Origin: Pseudovirgaria hyperparasitica
Lineage: Eukaryota > Ascomycota > Dothideomycetes > Acrospermales > Acrospermaceae
Length of the DNA: 64,000 nucleotides
Assembly: GCF_010093815.1 (NCBI RefSeq)
Contig: NW_022985555.1
Span: 62,001 to 126,000 of the forward strand
Direction of reading: 5' to 3'
Part shown: piece after piece, positions 1-10,673 of the stretch
Layout: every line of letters begins with the position of its first letter
Position numbering within the stretch: position 1 is the stretch's first letter
Notes under the pieces: model-generated
Databases searched by the model: none
What the model was told of the DNA's origin: nothing
What the model saw: the letters and a program-made list of their open reading frames with translations, nothing else
Program-made: the position numbers and the translations under genes

Positions 1-3000
1 CACTAGTATATATTATATTATATGACTTTAAGCCCCTCGTACGAAAGAAAAACTTTGAAATTTCAGAGTATACTAGGATATCTACTTTGCTATTCTCTTC
101 TATACGAGGAGTAATAGCTCCTAAATCTATATAATTAGTTGGCTTTCTCTACTAAGACTCTTTTCCTTTCCCTTTTAACCTTATTATCATCCCTATAGAT
201 TAATTCTAGGTAATATTATCCTCTTTATCACTCTCTCTACCTTCCTTCTTAATAGATGATTGTCGTATAGAGGTTTTAGCTTCCACTATAGATGTTAGCT
301 ATATAGAAAGACTAGAAGAACTAGGTAGTATAGGGGGAGAGCCTTTAGTACTACTCGTACGAGTAAGATCTAATATATAAAGTTTCTCTTTTAGAGAGGG
401 GTAAGAAGGCTCATTCTTAATATCCTTAGGCGTCTCTAACTTAAGCTCTTTCTTGATTTTTATTTTTAGCGTACGAGACTCTCCTTTAGTTTTAACCTTT
501 ATATAACTTCTCTTAGATACTACCTTCCGGATAAGACGCTGGATTTCCGGGTCTTAAATTAGATCCTAGAAGGGATCCTTATCCTAGATTATTTTGGTCC
601 TTAGCCTCTTTCGTACGGATAGTGCTAGGCTCTTAATCTTATTCTCTACTACCTCTAATACCTATCTATATATATAGACCTGGATTAGCTTCTTTATAGT
701 ACCCTCTCCCTTAAAAAGCTTACTATATACGAAGAACTTATCCACTATATACTTCTTGTACATGGAATTTAGAAGGTTAGTTAGTTTATTCTACTAGCCC
801 TTAATACTAGTAGAGATATATAGAGAATCTGTGGCCTTAAACTCATTTAGCCATAGAGATACTCTAAACTCCTACAGAAGTATATCTTATACGAAGCTTA
901 TAATATCTTAGAAATAGGTATTAACTACCGGGATTATTATAGCTTCTATTAAGTAAATAAGTATATAAAATAAGAGAGGGGAGAGAGAGTTAACCACGTA
1001 CGACCATAGCCTATCATTCTTAGAACTATTCCTTCCTTTATACATGTAGTAACATAGTAGTATATAGAAAGGAATATCTTGCTATCCCTCTTCTTCTTTC
1101 TACTATGAGATATAGTCGTACGATATATAGATGCTTGTCTTTCCTATTTAATAAGCGGGATGTTTCCTCTCGTACGAGCAATTACCTATACGGTATCTAC
1201 TCTAGCCGGTGGCTATAGTATAAGAAGATATTAAGTTTATACCTTAGGAATAATAATTACTAGCTAGCTTAGAGGAGGTATACTCGTACGAAGAGTAAGG
1301 GATTAAGTATTTAGTATATATAATCTTAGATAAGGTAAGGGAGATCTAATTAGAGATGAAGTAAGATTAATAATCTCTATATTAATAACGAGGGTTTACT
1401 AGTAATCTAGATAGGTAGCCACTTCGTACGAAGAGTGGTACATCCTAGTTTTAGGGTAGTAGTTATAGAAAGCATTTAATACTAGCATAGCTATTTAAGA
1501 TAAGAGTGGAAAGGTTTTTATATAAGGAGAATATTAGAAAAGAGAGATAGGGCTATAAGTTATAGAATAACTAAAGTACTCCCGTACGACGCTACTTCCT
1601 AGATTATCCTTTATCTACCCTATTATTATTAAGATTAGACGCCTTAACATTCTTAAGAGGGGTTCCCTATATAGTCTATTAGTACACCGCTCTTTATTCT
1701 CGTACGGAAGAATAATACTTATAAACTAATTAGGATCTAGATATGGATGTACTAGAACTTCTAGCCGAGGGGCTATTCTAGTATAGATATGGTCCTAAAT
1801 CCTACGGCGTAGCTGAACATAGATATCTATAAATAGACTTCTCCGTTCTTTAGCCGTATGAAGCGGTGTACCTCTATTAAAGCTAAGATCTTCGAGCTGG
1901 TTCGTATACCATAGTAGTATATTAGATAGTAGATATACATCTATATCCTAAGCTCCTGCCTAGCCTCGGATAGTAGTAAGAGCCTCTTGATTAATAGGTA
2001 CTACTCCACGTTTAATACCTTTAGCTAGTATAAAGTAATTTCGTACGGGTGGTCTAGAGATAGTAGATAGTCGATCTCTCTATTTTCGAATAGGATGCTG
2101 ATTCCATATCTATATAAAGCTTGAAACTTCCGTATAGAGAATTAGGATATAGATTACCTAAATAGTAATCCGATCTATATAACTCTATGTATTAAAGATA
2201 CCTCTCTACTTAAGCTCTAAGAAGAAGTTCTAAATATCTATTAGCTAAGTATAATATACTACTATACGATACATACCCTCCATCGGAATAAGAGTGCCTT
2301 AGAAAGCTATACCTACTAAGCCTTAATCCTTTAATTAGATGTACTTATCCTAAACATCTAGTATTAATTTAGTAGAATCTCTAGGTCATTAACCTGGCGG
2401 AGATTCCACTAAATATTTACTATACGAGTTATCTTACTACCTCTATCACTTTATACGAAGCGTGGCTAGATACCTCTAATTCTTAAAGTTTCTAGAAACT
2501 AAAAGAGATAACTAACTACTATAGTAGATAAGATACTAATATAGGCCTAGATAATATATCTTAAGTATACATCTATATAGGTATAGATCTTAATACCGTA
2601 TAAGCTAAGCTTATGGTACCTATCTATACTCTAGATATAATCAGGACCTTTTATAATATACTAGCCTCTATAGCGCTAAAAATCATAATAGCGGCGTTAT
2701 ACGCCCTCTGGATTTAAGATCTTCATAGCCTAAAATAGCCGATCTCTAGATAGATTCTTAGAATAAGTCTTTATATATAGATAGAAGGGTATAGATACCG
2801 TGTAATCTAGACTCTAGCTCCTAGGAAATGTGCATGGAGTAGGCCTCGACTAAACCCATTAATTACTCCTGACTCTAAGCCTTCCCGTACGAGCTGCATT
2901 ACCTTCTTACTTTTAGCCTATTATGTATTAATACCCCGTACCTTTCGTACGATACCCATATCTATACGACGGCGATATAGAGAACTCTATAAGATCTTAA

Positions 3001-3365
3001 ACCCTTCTTCTTAAAGGATCCGAATAATCTTAGTATCTAGAAGAGCTAGTTTAAGGGTAAGAGTACGGATTCTATCCTATAGGCTCTCTCGTACGGAAGA
3101 GGGAAGTAAAGAAGAGTCCTTTTAAATCTTCTATGTAGAGAAATAGCGCTTAAGCGTACGATGGGATACTATAATACTATATACACGCTTAATCCAGGCT
3201 AGGAGATCATTCTAGGTATAACCAGAGGTATATTTTAAGATAATCTCCATCTAGAGATAGGCTATCTATTACGCCATTATATAAAGAGAGAAAATATATA
3301 TAGATAGGCACGTATTACGTACGAAGAGAGGGATATTTAGAGAGGGGGGGAGTAGGTTTAATGTA
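1..3365. repeat. RIP-like AT-rich repeat remnant, family unresolved
   Basis: This block is dominated by TA steps and very poor in CA and TG dinucleotides on both strands, the classic trace of repeat-induced point mutation in ascomycetes. It has no open reading frame of gene size, while the sequence right of about 3365 returns at once to normal composition. It therefore looks like an old, heavily mutated transposable element or repeat fragment that runs off the left edge of the window. No terminal repeats or recognisable protein domains are visible, so I cannot assign it to a retrotransposon or DNA-transposon family. Remaining CG sites are concentrated in the palindrome CGTACG (about 17 copies). 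It is clearly broken throughout and probably old. Confidence 0.8.
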
Positions 3366-3938
3366 TATAAGTATGCTTTCAAGGTGTGTGCCCTCGGCAA
3401 AAAAAAAGTGTGGCCCGCTGACACATACCGTCCACGATATCTACCACCTAAAACGTCAGCAGCCTATGGCCCTATTGCTCGGGCCCAATCAAAGCTGGAA
3501 GCCTCCTACTAATTACCACGCCAACATTCCCACACTCAAGAGACACTCTCTAAAACACGATTCGATATACTAAGGGGCGTGACTATTAGCGGGAGAAAGA
3601 CGCGAGCTTTCCACCTCACCTCATCTCATCAAGCTTGTCCGGGGGGACGATCGACTGCCGAGAGAGCAAAGTGCAACCAGTCCCAATCCATGGCCAAATC
3701 GTCAATCAGACTTATCTCATCCATCGCCGCTTCTCAAGTTCCAACAAACCCACTCCCGCTTGCCGCTATTACATTGACCTCGGACCCTCGCCCTTTATAT
3801 ACTCGCATGCTTCACGTTGCCTTTACCACCCTTTGCGCCTTTTACCTGATGTCACTTTCCACCTACAATCTGCTCCCACGGCAAATATACTGACACAGTC
3901 AATCAATCTATCTATCGCTCGTTGCAGATATCCATATC
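3366..3938 (+). promoter_or_regulatory. Upstream region of the CLR-1-like gene
   Basis: This 570-bp stretch separates the AT-rich block from the regulator gene and is the only space for its promoter. A TATA-like run (ctttatatac) lies near 3793-3802, about 140 bp before the chosen start, followed by a C/T-rich stretch typical of fungal leaders. A CCAAT-like element (cccaatcaaa) is near 3484. Short overlapping ORFs here have no recognisable content. The assignment rests on position and weak motifs only. Confidence 0.35.
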
Positions 3939-6681
3939 ATGCCCGGCATCCTCCCTATGAAGGTCATAAAGGTGGGGTCCAGCGCTCAGTCTCGCATAGC
4001 CCAAGCCTGCGACCGCTGTAGAAGCAAAAAAATACGTTGTGACGGCATCAGACCGAGCTGTACTCAATGCATCAACGTTGGCTTTGAGTGCAAGACCAGC
4101 GATAAGTTGAGCAGGAGAGCCTTCCCAAGGGGCTACACCGAATCACTGGAAGAAAGAGTCAGAGCTCTCGAGCTAGAAGTCCGCGAATTAAAGGATCTGT
4201 TGGATGAGAAGGACGAGAAGATCGATTTGCTTTCGAGGCTACACCCAAGCCACTCCCCTCGCTTGACTTCTTCTCCCATACACCACCCGACAGATCCGCC
4301 TACTCCTACAACAGAGAAGAGAGAAGAGTCACAAGAGAAGGATGACACTTTTAAGCTACAGCAGTCTCCGCTCTTGATGGAGGACGACAATGGTGATTCT
4401 TATTTTGCAGGACTATCTAGTGGTCACACTCTCGTTGGTAAGCTTCGTACAAAGCCTTTTTGGTGTTGGCTAACTCGTACAGATGCGTTCAAGCTCAGAG
4501 TCCAAGGAACTCAGCGCCCATGTTCTGAAATTAGACCCGACTCCTTCTTTCGCCCTCGACACGTTTCTGTTGTGGAGATTGAGCAGAATGGCAGTCGTAT
4601 CGTCTCGTGGAAAGCGCCTCCGCGTATGGTTTCCGATCAAATGATCAATATTTTCTTCCAGGAATGGGCACCCTTGTTCCCTGTTCTGCATCGGCCCACT
4701 TTCCTTACTATGTATGAGCGATATGTTGCGAACATAGAGGAGGTGACTGATAGAAACTCGCTTGCACTGCTAAACCTCGTCTTCAGCATCGGCGCCCTGT
4801 CATGCTCTGTAGGCAACACTCGCCACACAGCTGGATAATCACTAACAAGCTCACAGTCTCGCGACTCCTATGATATTGCATCCTTTGAGCTGCAATGGGA
4901 AGCCGCAATACAGTCACTCTTCTCAGAAAACTCCCTCCAGTTTCTTCAATGTCTTGTCCTCGCTCAAATCCATTGCATGCTCAGCGCCGACTATGCGAAG
5001 CTTCTCAAATACAAAGGTCTCGCTACCAGCCTACTGCTGCGGCTTGGCCTCAATCAGTCACAGAAACGCTTCGCCCTTGGCGCACTAACGATCGAAACTA
5101 GAAAGAAGGTCTTTTGGACGCAATACACTGTTGACTGGTATGCCTACCTCCTTTTTGCTCAACTCACTGGATGCTAACACAAAAAGCCTCTCTGCTGCTC
5201 AGCTTGGACTGCCTCGGATGATCAAAGAAGACAATATACACTGCGAATACCCAGTAGACGCTGATGACGAGCATGTCACAGAGACTGGCTTCTTATCGAC
5301 CTTACCAGGTGAATCTACCAAGGTTTCAAGTGCTCTCGCCTTATTCAAAGCTGCTCGTATCCTTTCGAGGGTATTGGGCCAAAGCTATCCGACATGTCCG
5401 TCGCACGACATATCATTTCGGACCATGGCCAGTCAAGCCGAAGAGCTGGACAGCTGGTACAATAATCTAGCTGCACATCTCCGTCTAAAGTTCGCGCAAG
5501 ACAAGCCTTCGGCCAATGTTACCGGAAGCCGGTCCCCAATTCTGGCCATTATGTACCATTATGTGCGATCACTCATTTTTCGGCCAGCCGTATGTGCAAG
5601 CCTTGGCCCGAAAAGCTATTCAGCAACACTTGCTGTTGGCCATTCCTCGAAGTCAATCGTTCAGATCATTCAGCTGCTGGACGAGCGCAACCTGAGCTTC
5701 TCTCTTGCTCTCAATCGCAACGAGCTGACCGTGCTCGCCGGATTCGGCCTCTTATTCCAGACATTACATACGGAACATGATGGAAGACTCGTGAAGGACA
5801 GCCAGAAAATGACCCTTGTCGTGGTTGACCTGTTGAAGAAGGCTCACGCGCCATATGCTACATCTTTCCGTCGTATCGGATACTCTATGCTTGCTTCCCT
5901 TCGTCCGACGATCAAGCAGTCGCCGCCACTATCTCGCCACAATTCTGACAGTAGCATGGGAGCGCCAAGCGAATCAGCTTTCAGTGTCACCCAGCGACAT
6001 ATCAAAGCGCTCGCTTCGCGCTTTCCTTCTATATCTCGCACTACCAACAACAATGATGCCCGCCGAGCTACCCTCCCAAATATTGGCATACTTCAGAACA
6101 ACAGCTCCACCAGTATAAACAGTCTCAATTCCAATCTGTCCGGGCCCATGTCTCGCTCCGAGCCCACGCTATCCCCAGTCAATACTCACACGCCGAAACA
6201 AGCTCGAGCCAGTACCGGGCCTCGCCAGACGCCAAATCTTGACTTTCTCTCTTTCGATAATACTCCAATTCCATCAAGCTACGAACCCACGCAGCTCATA
6301 CATCCACAGAAGCAAGAAGTTTCAACCTCAGACTGGGAGCGGCTTCTCGGTAGTCTTGACAACGGCACCACTAATATATATGACACCATTTATGGCGGTG
6401 TGCCTGCTGAAGCGCTGGTCGACGCTCCTATCCACGAGAACACGTGGACGTCTGACCTGTGGCTGAACGGCCTGGGCAACCCCCCTATTGAGCACATCTA
6501 CCAACCCAGTCCGGCAGTAGCACAGAGTGTGCTCAGTCTTTCGGATGAAAGTCTGACCAGTGGAGAGGAGTACTGCGCGGAATTGAGGAGTGTGGGGAGT
6601 TCCGGGCGAGAGCGATTTGGAAGTATTGTCATACCGGATATGAGTTCTAGTCTACCGCTGGAGACGAATTACGGGCTTTGA
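3939..6681 (+). CDS. clr1: Zn2Cys6 transcription factor, CLR-1/ClrA-like regulator of cellulose use
   Basis: I place four exons at 3939-4437, 4483-4808, 4857-5137 and 5187-6681, giving 866 aa. Cysteines 24, 27, 34, 41, 44 and 51 form the binuclear zinc cluster. It is followed by RGYTESLEERVRALE and a coiled coil (about 67-100); this linker is what recalls Neurospora CLR-1 and Aspergillus ClrA, activators of cellulase genes. The middle region carries the fungal-specific factor signature around FWTQYTVDC, and the C-terminal third is Ser/Thr/Pro-rich. The introns are 45, 48 and 49 nt with GTAAGC, GTAGGC and GTATGC donors and CTAAC-like branch sites. The first is a multiple of three without a stop, so retention would add 15 residues. 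Zinc-cluster identity is certain; CLR-1 orthology is from remembered family sequence and needs a search. Confidence 0.85.
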
Positions 6682-7937
6682 TTTCAGCTCGACATCTCAC
6701 ATCTCATCTTGCTCTATTTACGTTAGTTTGATTGGCTATATGATATCCCCTGTCAACTCATATTTCAATTGGCGAAGGTTCCGGCTATAGGCGTTCTACT
6801 TTGGTATACACACATGTTGTAGCATGTACGAAATACGTATGCGGTCTAGTACACTTGGTCTTGGTCCCATGTTCCGCCAACCTGTCAGTCACTTCTCGAA
6901 GCGATGCCTAGTTCTCCAAAAAAGGAGTAAAAGGTCAATGTAGTTGTCAAGATATTCCATAGTTCTGCCAGCACCCGTCAATGCTATGCTATGATACCAT
7001 TCGCATGGTCCCTTAATACACAGTCGGCGTCGCGTACAAGTCGTGGCGCACTTTCGCATGCAAACTCGACCCTCCTCTGACAAAGTCTCGTTCACTGCCA
7101 AACTCCAGAAAACCGGAGCTCCAAAAAATTTCAAACTAAGCTATGCCAGTGGACCCCAAGCTGAGACGCAAAACACGTCTGGGGGTATCATGCCAATACT
7201 TATCTTCCCCTAGGCATGGGAAGCTGCCTCGCAGAAGCGAGATCGAGGGTCCGTGCGATCCACGCTGCTATCGGATTCCCTGCCGTGTAGGGCAGATCCC
7301 TGGTTGCGCGTAATATGCGTCTGATTCAAGGATGCAGTGATTATCATCCCTGTCTGTGCGTGTTAAAATCTTGCCGATATCCTGTAGGGATCCTGGTGAG
7401 CGATGCCCGAACGAGGATGAGGCATATGTCGATACGCTTCGTTCTGGAACCTTTGTGCTGCTTCTGTCGTGATCTCTTGCCGACCCCTGGACGTCGACTA
7501 TCCTGCAGGGGACTTGAGTCGTACAGTACATATTCGACAGACGATAAAGACTAAGAAGCCCGAGACGGGTAGCCGAGGCGAGGCAGAGGAGGATGGATCG
7601 TTATACAATTGGGTTGGGTGGAAACGCGGGATGGGATAGCCAAAATTTGTGGTGCTACAGTGCTGGTACTCTGAATTTTGCCAACAAAAAACGAAGCATG
7701 CAACGAAAACAAAGTGTATTTTACTCTGTTCAGCCCCGGCGTTGTTGCTACGGGAGCAAGAATGTGTGTGTATCTAATGATACACTTGCTATTAAACAAA
7801 TCCGGGGTAAAGGGCTCGACGCACGTAAGAAAACCACCCACCACACCTTGATATGCTACGCAGGAAAATACACCACCACCCCGAGAAGAATAATGGCCAA
7901 GGAAACTCGTGAAACTCGTCATCGTCATCACGTCTCA
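6682..7937. other. Intergenic, no gene seen
   Basis: This is the convergent spacer between the CLR-1-like gene and the dioxygenase gene, about 1.26 kb. Several ORFs of 60-150 codons exist on both strands, but none has domain content, codon bias or splice signals that I can support. It presumably contains both 3' untranslated regions. Confidence 0.5.
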
Positions 7938-9202
7938 TCATGCTCTAGCCTGCACCGGGCTAGCCGTTTCTTCCCTCATCCGTCCACGTACATCGTCCCC
8001 ATCAAATCCACTCGCTCGTTGATTCTTCTTTTTCTCTTCCTCTAGCTTCTCCTGTAACGCGCGGTAGTACCGCCCTGCTGCTTCTCTCGTGAACTCCTCG
8101 CCCGTCACCATCGGAAACTTCTTCAGCGGTCCCTGGATTCGGGTGTCCTTGCAGGGCTGGTTGAAGAATGCGATGCTGTATCGCTCGCCATAATAATCTC
8201 CTTCCTCACAGGGTGCCTTGACGCGATGGAATGTGCTCTTGAAGCGGTCATCGGACCATGACATGAGCAGGTCGCCAATATTGCAGATGATGTCGCCAGC
8301 GGAAAGGTGCACCTTGGTCCAGGCATCACCGCGACCAAACTCCGTAACAGTTTCACGGCCCGGGCAGATCTCGAGACCGCTCTGCGAGGCGTCACGCTGG
8401 AAGAGCACAGTCAGGAAGCCCCAATCGGCGTGGGCGCTGGCGCGCTGATAGACTGTGCCGTCCGCTGTGCGTGGCGTGGGATAGTAGTGTAGCAGTCTGC
8501 AACATGTCTGGCTGTTCGGTCGAGTGATGTCATGCGCCTTGATGAAGAAATCATCCTCGAAGCCCAGTCCTCGGGCGAGGCAGATCATGAGCTTCTCACT
8601 GACGCCCTGCACACGTCTCATGAAGCGCAGACTTCGCTCCTGGAACCCGGGCAGGTTCTCGTCCGGAAGCCACATGCCGTTCATGTTCTCGCCGAATTGC
8701 ATCTGATAGGACTCCTTGATGTCGGGCATGCCCGTGGACGGCCGGACTTGGGAGCACTTCTCCCAGCCGACATTGTTGGGATTCCAGGGGACGTTTGCCT
8801 TGACGGAATCCGGAAGCGAGAAGAAGGATTCAGAGGTCTGGAACATGGACTCAATCTCAGCAAGAGAGAGCCCGTGGTCGATCACAGAGAAAAATCCGAC
8901 ATTTTCCGCAGCGTCGACGAGTTCGCGGGTTATGATGTCGATGCGGCTATCGAAGTCGTGGAGGGAGATCTACTGCGTGGTAAGTTTCGTGTTCTGGCGC
9001 GGATATGCAACAGATGGCTTGTTTTATGGGAGGACGAAGGTATCATGAAGCGCTTAGGCACGAGCACAACATAATGTCGAAGCCAGCATGTCGGTAGTCC
9101 CACCCAAGCGAGAAGCAGCGAGATACCTAGTGGCGGCAACAGAGAAGAAGTGATGTCACATACCTTTGGAATCTCACGATCAACGTATTTGGTCTTCTCC
9201 AT
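7938..9202 (-). CDS. 2-oxoglutarate/Fe(II)-dependent dioxygenase (isopenicillin N synthase-like fold)
   Basis: There are two exons on the minus strand, 9202-9164 and 8969-7938, giving 356 aa. Exon 1 encodes only 13 residues (MEKTKYVDREIPK); exon 2 continues as ISLHDFDSR, the usual start of the DIOX_N domain. The C-terminal double-stranded beta-helix has the iron ligands H193, D195 (SAHADWGF) and H261 (STFHRV), and the 2-oxoglutarate-binding R276/S278 (RYS). Length and layout are normal for the family, which includes oxidases of secondary and hormone metabolism; the substrate cannot be told from sequence. The intron is 194 nt, long for this window, with a GTATGT donor. It ends CAGTAG: only the second AG keeps an open frame. 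No biosynthetic backbone gene is nearby, so a cluster role is not supported. Confidence 0.88.
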
Positions 9203-9814
9203 TGTGTTGATTAATTGATGGTTTGTTCGCGGCTAAAGAGTCTCTAAAGTCTGGTACGAAGCAGACACGGCTGCAAGATAGCGGCTATGAACTTCTTTTA
9301 TGTCGTGCGTCGTCTCTTAATTCCTGCTGTCTGCTCGCCCGAGAATGCGCAAGCCATCAGACCTTCCGTCGCTACTCTCGGCCGAGCTCCGCACAAGCAC
9401 TCTGCCTTGTTAATGAAAGCGTCGGTCGAGCTGGACAGCTTCAACTAAAACTCTTTACGTATGTTTCAGCTGGTCAAGAGTGCGTGTGGTGTTAGATTAC
9501 AGCTGCATCTGAGGATGGATGGGTTGCAGTGAGTGTACGGACGACCGAAGTAAACGATGGCGAGAACACCCGGTTCTGCCTTAGGCAGGAGCCACACAGT
9601 CTGCAAATAAGAAAACATGAGCATTTTCTTATAAACTAAACATTGAGGCTGATACAAGTCTAGGATCTATAAGCTCTCAGAGCGTATCTACAGGATTCGT
9701 TTGACGCATTCTCGGTGCGTACACCAGGATCCTATCAGTTCCGAGCCGGCACTCGATCACATTCGAACCGGAACAAGAAGTCCTGCTTCTTGTTCGAACT
9801 CTGAAGACAACATC
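9203..9814. other. Intergenic, no gene seen
   Basis: This 612-bp stretch lies upstream of the dioxygenase and downstream of the deaminase-like gene, both on the minus strand. It must hold the dioxygenase promoter and the deaminase 3' end. I see no convincing ORF, tRNA or repeat. Confidence 0.5.
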
Positions 9815-10673
9815 CTACCCGTTGCTCGGCTCACATCCCCCTTTGTCTCTCTGACATCCTAGAGGACACGCTGCATCTGGGTTGAACTGCCACTGAAACA
9901 ACGGATCCGTCTCGTTTGCCAGCAAACCACCAAGGAGCCGGCTCTGGTACGGGAAATCGAAGCTCTCTCGAAAGATGTCGATAGAGGGCACTCTGATCTG
10001 GCCCCAGCCCTCGACGATCAGAGCGTCGATACTGGTGCCATAGATATACTCTCTGAATCCAGACCATCGGATCGCAGACGCACACTGACGAAAACGTTAG
10101 TCCAAACTGCCCAAGTAGTGTTCTGATATCCTCATATTGGAAATGATGTATGAACGTCAACAAGGGGAACGTACCATAGGACAGCTCTCTGCATTCGTAT
10201 AGAATGACAATTTTGGAAACGCTTCGAGGGCTTCTTTTGGTGAGAGTCTATATCTCCCATTCGGATCCGTCAGCACTGTGGTGCAATTGATTATCGCGGC
10301 AATTTCTCCTGGACACATCGTCAACTCTCCTTTCGCGCCCCTAGCCCCAAGGCTTCATCAAGACCATACCATGCAGAATCGGGTTCCCCGTTTTACTCCC
10401 ACTATTTGCCCCGATGCAAACTTCCTCCCCAATGCCCTCTCCACTGGTATGATTGACGACCACGCTTCCAAACGGTAGGAACGGACACGGCGATCTGGAG
10501 ACGTCCAATAATGCCGCATTCGCCCGTCTCATCCAGAACGCACGCGTGACATGCGAGACATTGTTGATGGCTCTTGTGGGACTACTGGTGATGTCGAAGT
10601 TCCAATGTGCGTCCACTGTGTCCACAAAGACCAGCAAGGTGGCAATGACCTTGAAGATCAGTATGAGCACCAT
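9815..10673 (-). CDS. Secreted nucleoside (cytidine/guanine) deaminase-like protein
   Basis: The gene is scattered over three exons: 10673-10370, 10308-10175 and 10084-9815 (235 aa). Intron 10309-10369 (61 nt) and intron 10085-10174 (90 nt) have GTATGG/CAG and GTACGT/CAG ends and keep frame. The product carries the zinc-dependent deaminase motifs: HGE at 101-103 (zinc ligand H101, proton shuttle E103) and ESCPMC, with zinc ligands C144 and C147. Residues 1-22 are a hydrophobic leader (MVLILIFKVIATLLVFVDTV), suggesting entry into the secretory pathway; NHT at 74-76 and NET at 203-205 are possible N-glycosylation sites. The C-terminal half (RESFDFPYQSR, LFQWQFNPDAACP) matches a fungal subgroup known to me only as deaminase-like. 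The substrate is unknown. An ATG further upstream is possible. Confidence 0.87.

Noticed and set aside
1-3365. Assignment of the AT-rich block to a named LTR or DNA-transposon family
   Set aside because: No terminal repeats or protein motifs can be read in the degraded sequence, so any family name would be a guess.
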